Source of the DNA: Novosphingobium sp. ST904
Lineage (GTDB): Bacteria > Pseudomonadota > Alphaproteobacteria > Sphingomonadales > Sphingomonadaceae
Assembly: GCF_001298105.1 (NCBI RefSeq)
Contig: NZ_LGJH01000155.1
Span: forward strand, 1 to 64,000
Length of the DNA stretch: 64,000 bases
Reading direction: 5' to 3'
Shown piece after piece: positions 41,800 to 50,152 of the stretch. The translations under genes and the position numbers were made by a program. Position 1 is the stretch's first letter, and every line of letters starts with the position of its first letter. The notes under the pieces are model-generated. The model did no database searches and had not been told where the DNA came from. It saw nothing but the letters and a program-made list of their open reading frames with translations.

Positions 41800-43302
41800 A
41801 TGCCTTCAGAAATCCCCGCCTCGATTCGTATCCACCCCCGCGACACCGTGGCCGTCGCGCTGCGCCCGCTCGCCTCGGGCGAAGTGGTGGACGGCCTCGC
41901 GCTGCGCGAGGAGGTGGGGCAGGGGCACAAGTTCGCCCTCGCCGATATCGCGGCAGGGGACACGGTGGTGAAGTACGGCCAGCCGATCGGCCGCGCCACG
42001 CAGGCGATCCCGGCGGGCGGCCATGTCCACACCCACAATGTGGAAACCGCGCTGGCCGGCGAGCTCGCCTACGCGCCCCACCCCGGCGAAGCGCAGGCCC
42101 ATGCCCCGCGTGCGGGAACCGACCTGACATGGCAGGGCTATTTGCGCGCCGACGGCCGCGCGGCGACCCGCAACGAGATTTGGATACTGCCCACGGTCGG
42201 CTGCGTCGGCATGACCGCCGAACAGGTCGCCCGCGAGGCGCAGGGCCGCCATGCGGCGCTCATCGCGGCGGGCCGGATCGACGGTGTGCATGCCTTCGCG
42301 CACCCGCACGGCTGCTCGCAGCTTGGCGACGATCTCGACGGCACCCGCGCCCTGCTCGCCGGGCTTGCCGCCAGCCCCAATGCGGCGGGCGTGCTGCTGC
42401 TTGGGCTTGGCTGCGAATCCAACCAGCTCGATGCGCTGGTTGCGGCGGTGCCGGTATGGGCGCGGTCCAAGCTGCGGATGCTTTCCAGCCAGTCCGCCGG
42501 GAACGAGATCGAGGAAGCGGGCCGGCTGGTGGACGAACTGGTCGAGGAAGCGGCCGGCGCCCGCCGGGTCGAACTGCCGCTTTCGGCCCTGACCATCGGG
42601 CTCAAGTGCGGCGGTTCGGACGGCTTCTCGGGGCTCACCGCCAATCCGCTGCTGGGGCGGCTTTCGGAAACGATCTCGGACGCGGGCGGCAAGGCGATCC
42701 TCACCGAGATTCCCGAGATATTCGGCGCCGAACAGGCCCTCCTGGACCGTGCGACCTCGCGCGAGGTGTTCGACGCGGCGGCCGGCCTCGTGAACCGTTT
42801 CAAGCGCTATTATCTCGACCAGGGCCTGCCGGTTTCGGAGAACCCCTCGCCGGGCAACCTTGCGGGCGGGATCACCACGCTGGAGGAGAAATCGCTGGGC
42901 GCGGTCCAGAAGGCGGGTTCCGCGCCGCTGTGCGACGTGATCGATTACGGCGGTCAGGCCAGCGTGCCGGGCGTCACCCTGCTGGAGGCGCCGGGCAACG
43001 ATGCGGTGTCCTCCACCGCGCTCGCCGCTTCGGGGGCGACCCTGGTGCTGTTCACCACCGGACGCGGCACGCCGCTGGGCTTCCCGGTGCCGACGGTGAA
43101 GGTCGCCTCCAACCGCCGCCTGTCCGAGGCCAAGCCGCACTGGATCGATTTCGACGCCTCGATCGCGCTCGATCTCGGGCAGGACGCTGCCGATGCCGCT
43201 TTCCTCCAGCGGATCTGCGCGATCGCCAGCGGGGAGGCCACGGCCTCGGAGCGCGGCGGCCAGCGCGCCATCGCGGTCTGGAAGCGCGGCGTAACCCTCT
43301 GA
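41800..43302 (+). CDS. uxaA: Altronate dehydratase
   Basis: Iron-dependent dehydratase converting D-altronate to KDG. The 500 residues contain the N-terminal SAF domain (VAVALRPLASGEVV, VVKYGQPIGRATQAIPAGGHVHTHNVET) and the UxaA core (GYLRADGRAATRNEIWILPTVGCVG, HAFAHPHGCSQLGDD, LGLGCESNQ, IGLKCGGSDGFSGLTANPLLG, TEIPEIFGAEQ), with Cys residues likely to bind the metal. Fused SAF plus core is the full-length form. It is divergent from lacI with an operator between. It follows UxaC and the hexuronate reductase in the pathway. Confidence 0.95.
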   Translation: MPSEIPASIRIHPRDTVAVALRPLASGEVVDGLALREEVGQGHKFALADIAAGDTVVKYGQPIGRATQAIPAGGHVHTHNVETALAGELAYAPHPGEAQAHAPRAGTDLTWQGYLRADGRAATRNEIWILPTVGCVGMTAEQVAREAQGRHAALIAAGRIDGVHAFAHPHGCSQLGDDLDGTRALLAGLAASPNAAGVLLLGLGCESNQLDALVAAVPVWARSKLRMLSSQSAGNEIEEAGRLVDELVEEAAGARRVELPLSALTIGLKCGGSDGFSGLTANPLLGRLSETISDAGGKAILTEIPEIFGAEQALLDRATSREVFDAAAGLVNRFKRYYLDQGLPVSENPSPGNLAGGITTLEEKSLGAVQKAGSAPLCDVIDYGGQASVPGVTLLEAPGNDAVSSTALAASGATLVLFTTGRGTPLGFPVPTVKVASNRRLSEAKPHWIDFDASIALDLGQDAADAAFLQRICAIASGEATASERGGQRAIAVWKRGVTL

Positions 43303-43345
43303 ACGGCTGAGGCAGCGCCCGCGCGGCCAAGTATCGATTTGCTTA

Positions 43346-43359
43346 TGACACCGGTTTCC
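43346..43359. promoter_or_regulatory. LacI-type operator before the hydratase-exuT unit
   Basis: TGACACCGGTTTCC, identical to the copy at 41743, 36 bases before the hydratase-family start and 44 bases after uxaA. Confidence 0.8.
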
Positions 43360-43394
43360 TTTAACGACGAAATCAGAACAACGAAGGGTTTGGG

Positions 43395-44213
43395 ATGAGT
43401 TCGACCGAGCAGGCTCCCCACGAACAGGCACACGCGGTTGCGAGTGCATTCGTGGCGGCACGACGCGAGAAACGCGCATTGACGATCTACCCCGGCGAGG
43501 CGCCTACCGACCTGTCGGGCGCCTATGCCATCCAGGACCGCGCCATCGGCCTTGACGGCCGCACGGTGGCCGGCTGGAAGGTCGGTAGGATCAACGCCCC
43601 CGAAGACGCGCGCCTCGGCGCGAACCGGCTGTCCGGGCCGATCTTCGCGGATAGCGTGGTCACGGCAAGTTCGGGTGAAGCGCCCGAGATGCCCGTTTTC
43701 GCGGAGGGCTTTGCCGCTGCCGAGGCCGAATTCCTCCTGCATGTCGCGCCCGGCTGGAACGGCACGGTACCGGCGGACGACGCGGAGACGCGCAAGGTTC
43801 TCGATGCCGTCCATATCGGAATCGAAGTGGCCAGCTCGCCTTATCCCGGCATCAATGCCGACGGCCCGCCGGTGACGATCTCCGATTTCGGCAACAACGC
43901 CGGCATGGTCGTCGGGCCGGCCCTCGAAGGCTGGGAAACCGCCGCCTTCGAAACCATCGGCGTCCGCTTCGAGATCGAAGGCGAAACCATCGCCGAGGCA
44001 ACCACGGCAACGATGCTCGACGGCCCGCTCGGCGCGGTGCGCTTCCTGCTGGCGAACCTTTCGGCCCGCGGCATCGATTGCAGCGGCGGCACCTGGGTTT
44101 CGACGGGCGCGGTTACCGGGGTCCACCCGGTGGTGCCGGGGCAGGGCGTGACCGCGCACTTCGAAGGCCATGGCAGCGTGAGCTGCCGGATCGCGGCGGC
44201 GGTGCCCGCCTGA
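43395..44213 (+). CDS. 2-keto-4-pentenoate hydratase-family protein
   Basis: A 272-residue member of the fumarylacetoacetase-like superfamily, hydratase/decarboxylase branch. It has AYAIQDRAIGLDGRTVAGWKVG, AAEAEFLLHVAPGW with the metal-binding Glu pair, VHIGIEVASSPYPG, and STGAVTGVHPVVPGQGVTAHFEGHGSV at the C-terminus. Relatives hydrate 2-hydroxypentadienoate in aromatic breakdown, but here the gene sits under a pectin-locus operator with exuT 57 bases downstream. It may therefore act on a dehydrated keto-acid from uronates. The actual reaction is unknown. Confidence 0.82.
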   Translation: MSSTEQAPHEQAHAVASAFVAARREKRALTIYPGEAPTDLSGAYAIQDRAIGLDGRTVAGWKVGRINAPEDARLGANRLSGPIFADSVVTASSGEAPEMPVFAEGFAAAEAEFLLHVAPGWNGTVPADDAETRKVLDAVHIGIEVASSPYPGINADGPPVTISDFGNNAGMVVGPALEGWETAAFETIGVRFEIEGETIAEATTATMLDGPLGAVRFLLANLSARGIDCSGGTWVSTGAVTGVHPVVPGQGVTAHFEGHGSVSCRIAAAVPA

Positions 44214-44269
44214 CAGGACAGATCGATCGGCAGGCCCACAAGAACGCCGCCGAAAAGGGAGCAGGATCA

Positions 44270-45565
44270 ATGGATGCAGGTATCGCTGGAACGGCCAAGG
44301 TAGACCGGACCGGCCTTCACCCCACCGCCGGCCGCTATCGCTGGACGATCGTCGCGCTGCTCTTCGCGGCCACGGCGATCAACTATATCGACCGCCAGAT
44401 GATCGGCGTGCTCAAGCCGACGCTGGCGGGCGAATTCCACTGGAGCGAAAGCGACTTCGCGGAAATCGTCTTCTGGTTCCAGCTTGCCTACGCCATCGGC
44501 TACCTTTCGTTCGGCAAGGTGGTCGATGCACTGGGCGCGCGGCTGGGCTACACCATCGCCATCGTCATCTGGACGGTGAGCCACATGGCGCACGGCTTCG
44601 CTTCGGGGCTGACCTCGTTCGCCGCCGCCCGCTTCGGCCTGGGGATCGGCGAATCGGGCAACTTCCCGGCCGGTATCCGCGCCGTGACGGACTGGTTCCC
44701 GCAGAAGGAACGCGCCTTCGCCATCGGCCTGTTCAATGCCGGGGCCAATGTCGGCGCCATTCTCACGCCGCTGATCGTGCCGCTGCTGGTGCTCTGGTTC
44801 GACTGGCGCATGGCGTTCTTCGTCACCGGCATCTTCGGCGTGCTGTGGCTGGGCGCATGGTGGGCGATCTATCGCCATCCCGGCGAGCATGGCCGCGTCA
44901 CCCCGGCCGAACTCGCCTGGATCCAGCAGGATCCCGCCGATCCGGTCGAGAAGATCGGCTGGGCGCGCCTGCTCACCGTGAAGGAAACCTGGGCCTATGC
45001 GCTCGGCAAGTTCCTGATCGACCCGATCTGGTGGTTCTTCCTGTTCTGGCTGCCCGGCTACCTGTTCGAGCGCTATGACCTCGATCTCAAGACCTTCGGC
45101 CTGCCGCTGGCGGGGATCTACCTGATTTCCGATCTCGGCAGCGTCGGCGGCGGCTGGCTGTCCTCGAAGCTCATCAAGGCGGGCCGCACGCCCAACTTCG
45201 CCCGCAAGATCACGATGCTGATCTGCGCGGTCTGCGTCCTGCCGATCTGGTTCGCGCAGAGCATCGACAGCGTGTGGTCGGCGGTGCTGGTGATCGGGCT
45301 GGCCACGGCGGCGCACCAGGCGTTCTCGGCTAACCTCTACACGCTGCCTTCAGACGTGTTCCCGCGCGGTGCGGTGGGCTCGGTGGTCGGCATCGGCGGC
45401 ACCGTGGGCGCTTTCGGCGGCATGGGGATGGCGCTGTTCGCAGGCTACATCCTCGACGCCACGCACAGCTACGAAGTGCTCTTTGCGATTTGCGCCAGCG
45501 CCTATCTGGTGGCGCTGCTGGTGGTCCACCTGCTCAGCCCGAGACTGGCGCCTGCCCAGGTCTGA
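44270..45565 (+). CDS. MFS hexuronate transporter (ExuT-like)
   Basis: Proton-coupled major facilitator of the anion:cation symporter group, for galacturonate and glucuronate. The 431 residues have twelve predicted membrane segments and strings typical of ExuT/GudP: AATAINYIDRQMIGVLKPTL in the first helix region, FGLGIGESGNFPAGIRAVTDWFPQKERAFA, GLFNAGANVGAILTPLIVP, and WRMAFFVTGIFGVLWLGAWW. The start MDAGIAG follows AGGATCA. It is cotranscribed with the hydratase and ends at a strong terminator (45606-45632). Substrate assignment is from family plus locus. Confidence 0.9.
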   Translation: MDAGIAGTAKVDRTGLHPTAGRYRWTIVALLFAATAINYIDRQMIGVLKPTLAGEFHWSESDFAEIVFWFQLAYAIGYLSFGKVVDALGARLGYTIAIVIWTVSHMAHGFASGLTSFAAARFGLGIGESGNFPAGIRAVTDWFPQKERAFAIGLFNAGANVGAILTPLIVPLLVLWFDWRMAFFVTGIFGVLWLGAWWAIYRHPGEHGRVTPAELAWIQQDPADPVEKIGWARLLTVKETWAYALGKFLIDPIWWFFLFWLPGYLFERYDLDLKTFGLPLAGIYLISDLGSVGGGWLSSKLIKAGRTPNFARKITMLICAVCVLPIWFAQSIDSVWSAVLVIGLATAAHQAFSANLYTLPSDVFPRGAVGSVVGIGGTVGAFGGMGMALFAGYILDATHSYEVLFAICASAYLVALLVVHLLSPRLAPAQV

Positions 45566-45605
45566 CGGGGGCAGCCCTGACAGGCCGGTCATCGCGAGAA
45601 GGAAG

Positions 45606-45632
45606 CGGGGGGGCCTTGTGCCCCCCCGTTTT
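45606..45632. terminator. Strong terminator between convergent genes
   Basis: CGGGGGGG and CCCCCCCG form an eight-bp stem with a CCTTGTG loop, then TTTT on the plus strand. It ends exuT and may also serve the opposing gene. Confidence 0.85.
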
Positions 45633-45638
45633 GCATCT

Positions 45639-46085
45639 TCAGTCGCGGACGTTCTTCGCCTCGATCGTCTCGCCGGGGAAAATCCCGGCAATGGCCATCG
45701 CCGCGCCGAGCTTGGAGAGCGTTTCCAGCATGTCGCCCACGCTGTCCTCGGAAATCACCAGTTCCAGCGTGTCACGGGTTTGCTGGGCGCCCCGGTCACG
45801 CAGCGAGGTGATGAGTTCGAGGATCACGGCCTCGTGCTCGGAAACGTGGCTGCAGGCCATCGGGCAGAACGCGAAGGTTTCCAGCGCGTCGCGGTTGAAC
45901 AGCAGCATCGCGCGGTGGAAGGGCTGGAGCCCGCCGATCATCCGCCACTTGGCGAAAGCGGGGGCCAGGGCCTGCGCCGGGCACTGGCGGCGCCCCAGCG
46001 TGGTGACCCAGGCGCGCATGGACCAGACGAGGAAGCGGCAGCCCTCGTCGAGCGAATTCAGGGGGCGATCGACGTACTGATACAT
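45639..46085 (-). CDS. Conserved protein of unknown function behind a Fur-like box
   Basis: A 148-residue protein I do not recognise: MYQYVDRPLNSLDEGCRFLV, then a Trp/Arg-rich N-terminal half, FAFCPMACSHVSEHEAVILEL with two Cys and two His that could bind a metal, and an amphipathic C-terminus (LETLSKLGAAMAIAGI). It has no signal peptide or membrane span. I chose the ATG at 46085 because the Fur-like palindrome lies 27 bases further upstream, so the longer 5' extension would cover the promoter. Iron-responsive expression is suggested by that site. The biochemical role is open. Confidence 0.65.
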   Translation of the reverse strand: MYQYVDRPLNSLDEGCRFLVWSMRAWVTTLGRRQCPAQALAPAFAKWRMIGGLQPFHRAMLLFNRDALETFAFCPMACSHVSEHEAVILELITSLRDRGAQQTRDTLELVISEDSVGDMLETLSKLGAAMAIAGIFPGETIEAKNVRD

Positions 46086-46111
46086 GCCTGGTTCTCCATG
46101 GGCTTGTATTT

Positions 46112-46130
46112 GCGAATGATTATCATTAGC
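46112..46130. promoter_or_regulatory. Candidate Fur box
   Basis: The core AATGAT-T-ATCATT (46115-46127) is a perfect inverted repeat matching the central part of the Fur consensus GATAATGATAATCATTATC. It lies 30 bases before the gene ending at 45639 and should act on that minus-strand promoter. Confidence 0.65.
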
Positions 46131-46395
46131 TATGTGTACGCAGCTTGTCTTGCCCGTCAAGCCTGCACCAAGGACCTAGGGCCGGCGCTTGTCATGGGGC
46201 GCCTGCCTGCCCTTCCTGTCGACTGGGCCGGGGCGATTTCACGCCATGCGCGAGAAACCGCGGCCCCATTTTTTCCCCTGAAATCCATAGGTTTTCCCTC
46301 GGTTCTCCCAGGGATATACCGGCATTCTCCACAGGACTGTCCACGCGGCCGCCGCCGACGAGCCGTGCAGAAAAACGGGTGATATTCCACGCACG

Positions 46396-46426
46396 AAAAG
46401 GCCGCCGTCCGGCTTGGACGACGGCC
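46396..46426 (-). terminator. Rho-independent terminator of the AhpD-like gene
   Basis: On the minus strand GGCCGTCGTCC and GGACGGCGGCC pair (one G-U) around a five-base loop and are followed by TTTT. It lies about 90 bases after the stop at 46519. Confidence 0.75.
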
Positions 46427-46475
46427 TGCGAATCGGGGTGATTCGGGAGCGATTCGAATCGCCGAATCGGGAACC

Positions 46476-46508
46476 CGCAGGCGCCAGCCTTCGGCAAGGG
46501 CGCCTGCG
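46476..46508 (-). terminator. GC hairpin just after the AhpD-like gene
   Basis: A 10-bp stem (CGCAGGCGCC with GGCGCCTGCG) encloses a small GCC-TTC-GGC hairpin. It starts 10 bases after the stop. No T run follows, so it is more likely an RNA 3'-end stabiliser than the main terminator. Confidence 0.5.
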
Positions 46509-46518
46509 AATCGCGCCT

Positions 46519-47142
46519 CTAGCGGTAGTCGAAACCGCCCTTGGGCTGAATTTTCAGGGAATTCTGCTGCATCGCCGTCATCAGATAGGCGCCGATCAGC
46601 ATCGGAAGCTCCAGCATCTGCTTCTCGTCCCAGGTCTTGGCCAGCACGTCCCAGGTCGAATCGCTGACGCAGTGGTCAGCCACGAGTTCCTCTACCGCGC
46701 GCAGCATGGCCGATTCGTGTTCGCTCCACCCCGGAGCGGCGGAACCGGCGATCACCCGGTCGATATCCTCGCCATCGATGCCGAAGGCCTTGCCGATATC
46801 CACATGTTCGCACCATTCGAACGGCGCGCGGGCCAGCAGGGCAAGGCGCAGGATCATCAGTTCGCGTTCCCGGCCGGGGATCGTGCCCTTTGCTGCCAGT
46901 TCGATGCCAAGGACCATCTGCCCCTTGAACATGCCGGGATGGCGCAGGGTGATGAGGCTGACATCGGGGAAGGGGCGGCTTTCGGGAATATGGAAGGCGG
47001 CGCGAATCGCGTCGACCTGCTCCTGCCCCTCGGGGCTCACCTCTTCGAGCCGCAGCGGCGTGTAGCGCGGCCCGCCGAGGATCGTCTGCGCCTCGCGCGC
47101 GGCGGCGTCGAACTGCACCGGGCCGCTGATTACTTCGCTCAT
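46519..47142 (-). CDS. Carboxymuconolactone decarboxylase (AhpD-like) family protein
   Basis: A 207-residue helical protein of the CMD/AhpD family. It has LEEVSPEGQEQVDAIRAAF, MFKGQMVLGIELAAKGTIPGRERELMILRLALLARAPFEWCEHVDIGKAFGI and LPMLIGAYLMTAMQQNSL. The family's peroxidatic motif would be ExxCxxC-H. Here only one Cys is found (EWCEHVDI), so alkylhydroperoxidase activity is doubtful and a lyase or hydrolase role is possible. It lies 50 bases after the sulfotransferase on the same strand and is followed by two hairpins. Substrate unknown. Confidence 0.85.
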   Translation of the reverse strand: MSEVISGPVQFDAAAREAQTILGGPRYTPLRLEEVSPEGQEQVDAIRAAFHIPESRPFPDVSLITLRHPGMFKGQMVLGIELAAKGTIPGRERELMILRLALLARAPFEWCEHVDIGKAFGIDGEDIDRVIAGSAAPGWSEHESAMLRAVEELVADHCVSDSTWDVLAKTWDEKQMLELPMLIGAYLMTAMQQNSLKIQPKGGFDYR

Positions 47143-47192
47143 TGTTGTCACCTGTGGTTTGGCCCCTGGTCGGGCCCGTGGTTTGATATGCG

Positions 47193-48358
47193 TCATGCCG
47201 CCTCGTCGAACGGGGCCCAGCGCTCCATCCGCGCGAGATATTCGCCGAAGTGTCCGCGTATCGCGGCGGGTTCGAGCCCGAAAAGCGCCGGATCGGGCTT
47301 GGCCATGCGCTCGCCGTTCTCGTTCGAGGTCCACCACACGGCCATCGCCCGCGCGAACTCGGGGGAGACCGGCTCGCCCAGCCAGTCGTAAAGGCCGCGG
47401 ACCTCGCCGATCGGATCGCGGAGCATCGCGCGGAAATGGATATCGTGGAACCGATGGTCCCCTCCGGCATCGCGAAAGGCGATCGCGCGCCGCATCGCCT
47501 CTGACCAGCACCGCAGGTTGAGCTCGCCGAGATAGCCATGGTCGAGCCTGTCGCTGAACTTGCCGATGATGTCGGCATAGACGGTGGCCACCGAGAGGAT
47601 CACCTCGCTCGGATCGCGATGCGTCATGACGAAGCGGGCATCCGGATAGGCCGAAACCAGCGCATCCAGATAGAGCATGTGCGTAGGGGCCTTGAGCCGC
47701 CAGGGGCGGCTGGGCTGACGCCACTGGAGCAGTTTCAAGGTGCGTTTGTGGTAGGCGTAGGTGCCGTTCAGGTCGGCCTGCATCAGCCAGTCGGAATAGC
47801 GGGGAATCCGGGCAAATGCCTGGAAGATCTGGCTCTTGAAATCGAGCGCCATGAGGTCCTGGCACTCCATGGCGCCATCGATCCCGCTGGGTGTACGGGT
47901 GCCGCCCTTGAGGTTTTCGTCGGCGGTGCTGGCGGAGACGCCGCGGCGCGGATCGGGGCCTTCGACGGTGCCGGGCGGCGGGCAGGGGCGGCTGCTTTCC
48001 CAGACGCGCAGGTAGCGGATCGCCGGGTCGCTGGAGAGCAGGTAGGACAGCGCCGAGGAGCCCGTGCGCGGCAGGCTCACCCCGAACAGCGGAGCGCGGA
48101 TTTCCTCGTCCTCGATCTCGGGATGGCGGCGATACCAGTCCTCGATTTCCAGCCGCTGCTTGAGGTGAAGGACGATCCGCTCGGCAAGAGCGCTGGCGCC
48201 CAAGGCATTCAGCTGCGCTTCGCGGTTTAAGGAATCGACAAGAATTTCAAGGCCTTCGCGAAATCCGTCGTCCCCGAAATCGTCAAGGCCGGTTTCCGCG
48301 CGGCCCGGTCGATCAGGTCCCTGTATCCCTGGATCCCACCCTGAACCATGCGTTCCAT
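47193..48358 (-). CDS. PAPS-dependent sulfotransferase-family protein (frameshift in this sequence)
   Basis: Sulfotransferase of the bacterial Sulfotransfer_3-type group. The 5'-phosphosulfate loop is LFGVSLPRTGSSALSYLLSS and the 3'-phosphate-binding segment is ARFVMTHRDPSEVILSVATV. WRLKAPTHMLYLDALV is a family block. The true start is probably MERMVQGGIQGYRDLIDRA, in a different frame. A G is missing in GCGCGG-GAAACC near 48293-48300, and restoring it leads into ETGLDDFGDDGFREGLE. The repaired length is 388 residues. It may sulfate a lipid, steroid or glycan, but no acceptor can be named. It is probably cotranscribed with the AhpD-like gene. Confidence 0.83.
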
Positions 48359-48450
48359 CGGCTTCTCTCCCCAGCGCCCGGTTCTTGCCGGATCGGGGCG
48401 GCACTATGCGGGGGGTGAGAGCGCGGCGCCAACCGCCGTGGCGATGAAAC

Positions 48451-48486
48451 CGGGCCGGGAAAACAGGCCGGGAAAACAGGCCGGTT
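48451..48486. repeat. Short 13-base tandem repeat
   Basis: Two tandem copies of a 13-base unit, GGCCGGGAAAACA, plus a partial third, ending at the ccmB stop. It shares the GGGAA pattern of arrays elsewhere in the window. Confidence 0.7.
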
Positions 48487-49145
48487 CAGCCCCGCGCCGC
48501 CCGCACGGCCGCGCCGCCTGCGAAGGGGGCGATGGCGAGCAGGACGAGGCTGGCCGCCGCCGTGAGCGCCAGACCGCTTTCTCCGCCCGTCCCAAGGCTT
48601 CCTGCGCCGAAGATCAGCACCGGAACGGCCATCGGGATGACCAGCAACCCGCCCAGCGCCGCACCCCCGCGCAGCCCTGCCGTCAGGGCCGCGACGGTGA
48701 CGCCCAGCGCCGCAAGGCCGGGGGTTCCGGCCAGCAGGCCGATCTCGACGAGCAGCAGGGTATGCCGCTCCAGCCCCAGCAAGGCCCCGGCAGGCAGGGC
48801 GGCGAGCATGAGCGGGGGGCCGAAGCTCAGCCAGTGAGCGAGCACCCGCACCGCGATTACCAGTTCCTCCGAAATCCCGCGCAGGGCCCATTGGTCGAAT
48901 AGGCCCATCTCGATGTCCGGCTCTACCAGCCGGTCAAGCGGCAGGATCGCGGCGAGCAGCGCCGCCACCCAGATCACCCCGCCCCCTGTCCGCGCCAGCA
49001 GCGGCGCGTCGGGGCCGACGGCGAAGGGATAGAGCATGGCGACCGAGAGAAAGAACAGCACCGGCAGCAGCGCCCCGCCGCCGCGTCCGCCCAGCAGCAG
49101 ACGGGCAAGGTCGCGCCGCAGCAGGGACCAGAAACGCCCGGTCAT
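48486..49145 (-). CDS. ccmB: Heme exporter protein CcmB
   Basis: Membrane subunit of the CcmABCDE cytochrome c maturation ABC complex. The 219-residue product has six hydrophobic segments and the CcmB pattern LLRRDLARLLLGGRGGGALLPVLFFLSV, then LDRLVEPDIEMGLFDQWALRG (the conserved loop after the second helix), and LPAGALLGL. It begins at MTGRFWSLL, whose ATG overlaps the ccmA stop (ATGA), so the two are translated together. ccmC, ccmD and ccmE are not in this window. Confidence 0.93.
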   Translation of the reverse strand: MTGRFWSLLRRDLARLLLGGRGGGALLPVLFFLSVAMLYPFAVGPDAPLLARTGGGVIWVAALLAAILPLDRLVEPDIEMGLFDQWALRGISEELVIAVRVLAHWLSFGPPLMLAALPAGALLGLERHTLLLVEIGLLAGTPGLAALGVTVAALTAGLRGGAALGGLLVIPMAVPVLIFGAGSLGTGGESGLALTAAASLVLLAIAPFAGGAAVRAARG

Positions 49146-49750
49146 GCAGCGTACTCCGCCAGCGCCAGACCGCGCATTCCCGGCAGCGCGAAAGGCTGGT
49201 GCGAGGCGATCACCGCGATCCCGCCGGCCGCGCAATGCTCGGCGGCGAGCGTTTCGGTGAGCGCCGCGGCATGGGTGTCCAGCCCGTTGAGCGGCTCGTC
49301 GAGCAGCCAGATCGCAGCCTTCTGTCCGAGCAGCCGGACCAGGGCGGCGCGCTTCTTCTGCCCGGTGGAGAGATAGCGCACCGGAACGTCGAGAAGCCCC
49401 GCGAGGCCGAGGCGGGTGAGATGCTCGGCCTGCGCCCCGCCAGGCCGGTTGCCATCATCGGGGCTGGCGTCGATCCGCCGCCAGAATGCGAGCGCCGCGC
49501 CAAGGGTCTGGCCGGGATCCAGCGCCGGGCGTTCGTCCACCAGGCCGATCGAGCCGCTGGTTGCGACTCGCCCGGCATAAGCCGGCGCCAGACCCGCAAC
49601 GATGCGCAGGAGGCTTGATTTGCCGATGCCGTTGCTGCCGGTCACCTGAAGCGCCTCGCCGTCCTCAAGCCGCAAGGAGACGCCGCGAAACAGCAGCCTG
49701 TCGCCGCGACGGCAGGCGAGATCGTCGATCGCGATGGAGGCCCCTTGCAT
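49142..49750 (-). CDS. ccmA: Heme exporter ATP-binding protein CcmA
   Basis: ATPase subunit of the CcmAB complex, which drives release of holo-CcmE during cytochrome c maturation. The 202-residue ABC domain has Walker [15 protein letters not shown], the Q-loop region, signature [12 protein letters not shown], Walker [13 protein letters not shown] and the H-loop SHQPF. The short length and the GSNGIGKSS loop are CcmA-typical. It is first in the ccmA-ccmB pair and divergent from the pterin dehydratase gene. Confidence 0.94.
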   Translation of the reverse strand: MQGASIAIDDLACRRGDRLLFRGVSLRLEDGEALQVTGSNGIGKSSLLRIVAGLAPAYAGRVATSGSIGLVDERPALDPGQTLGAALAFWRRIDASPDDGNRPGGAQAEHLTRLGLAGLLDVPVRYLSTGQKKRAALVRLLGQKAAIWLLDEPLNGLDTHAAALTETLAAEHCAAGGIAVIASHQPFALPGMRGLALAEYAA

Positions 49751-49839
49751 GGGCTGACGCGATAGTGGAAAGGCCCTCCAGTGCCAAGTTAGTCAAGGCT
49801 CTTTTCAGGGCCGAGTTGCCGCCGATGGAGCCTTTCATC

Positions 49840-50139
49840 ATGTCGATTGCCCGCCTCACCGATACCGAACAGCGCGAAGCGCTGGCCGGATTGCCCGCCT
49901 GGCACTTGCGCGAGGACGGTCTTGCCATCGTGCGCAAGCTGAAATTCGCCGACTTCAACGAGGCTTTCGGCTTCATGACCCGCGTGGCGATCCAGGCGGA
50001 CAAGGCCGATCACCACCCCGAGTGGTTCAATGTCTACAACCGCGTCGAGATCACGCTGACCACGCACGATGCCGCGGGCCTGAGCCGCCGCGACGTGGAA
50101 CTGGCGCGCTTTATCGACGCTGCCGCCCCCGACGCCTGA
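49840..50139 (+). CDS. phhB: Pterin-4a-carbinolamine dehydratase
   Basis: A 99-residue enzyme that dehydrates 4a-hydroxytetrahydropterin. It has [30 protein letters not shown], then the conserved active-site block [29 protein letters not shown] with the three family His residues. I prefer the ATG giving MSIARLT. An ATG five codons earlier is possible. No phenylalanine hydroxylase gene is adjacent, so its partner is not seen here. Confidence 0.95.
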   Translation: MSIARLTDTEQREALAGLPAWHLREDGLAIVRKLKFADFNEAFGFMTRVAIQADKADHHPEWFNVYNRVEITLTTHDAAGLSRRDVELARFIDAAAPDA

Positions 50140-50152
50140 ACGGTCGGGGCGG

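Larger units (their letters stand above)
46146..46518. other. Non-coding region with phased TCCC tracts and hairpins
   Basis: No gene is supported here. It holds TCCC/TCCA tracts at 46274, 46284, 46295 and 46306 (10-11 base spacing), and two hairpins described separately. GATTCGAATC-type palindromes lie near 46440-46470. Confidence 0.5.

Noticed and set aside
48451..48486. Possible CRISPR-like repeats
   Set aside because: Only two 13-base units in direct contact with no spacers. No CRISPR array or cas gene is present anywhere in the window.
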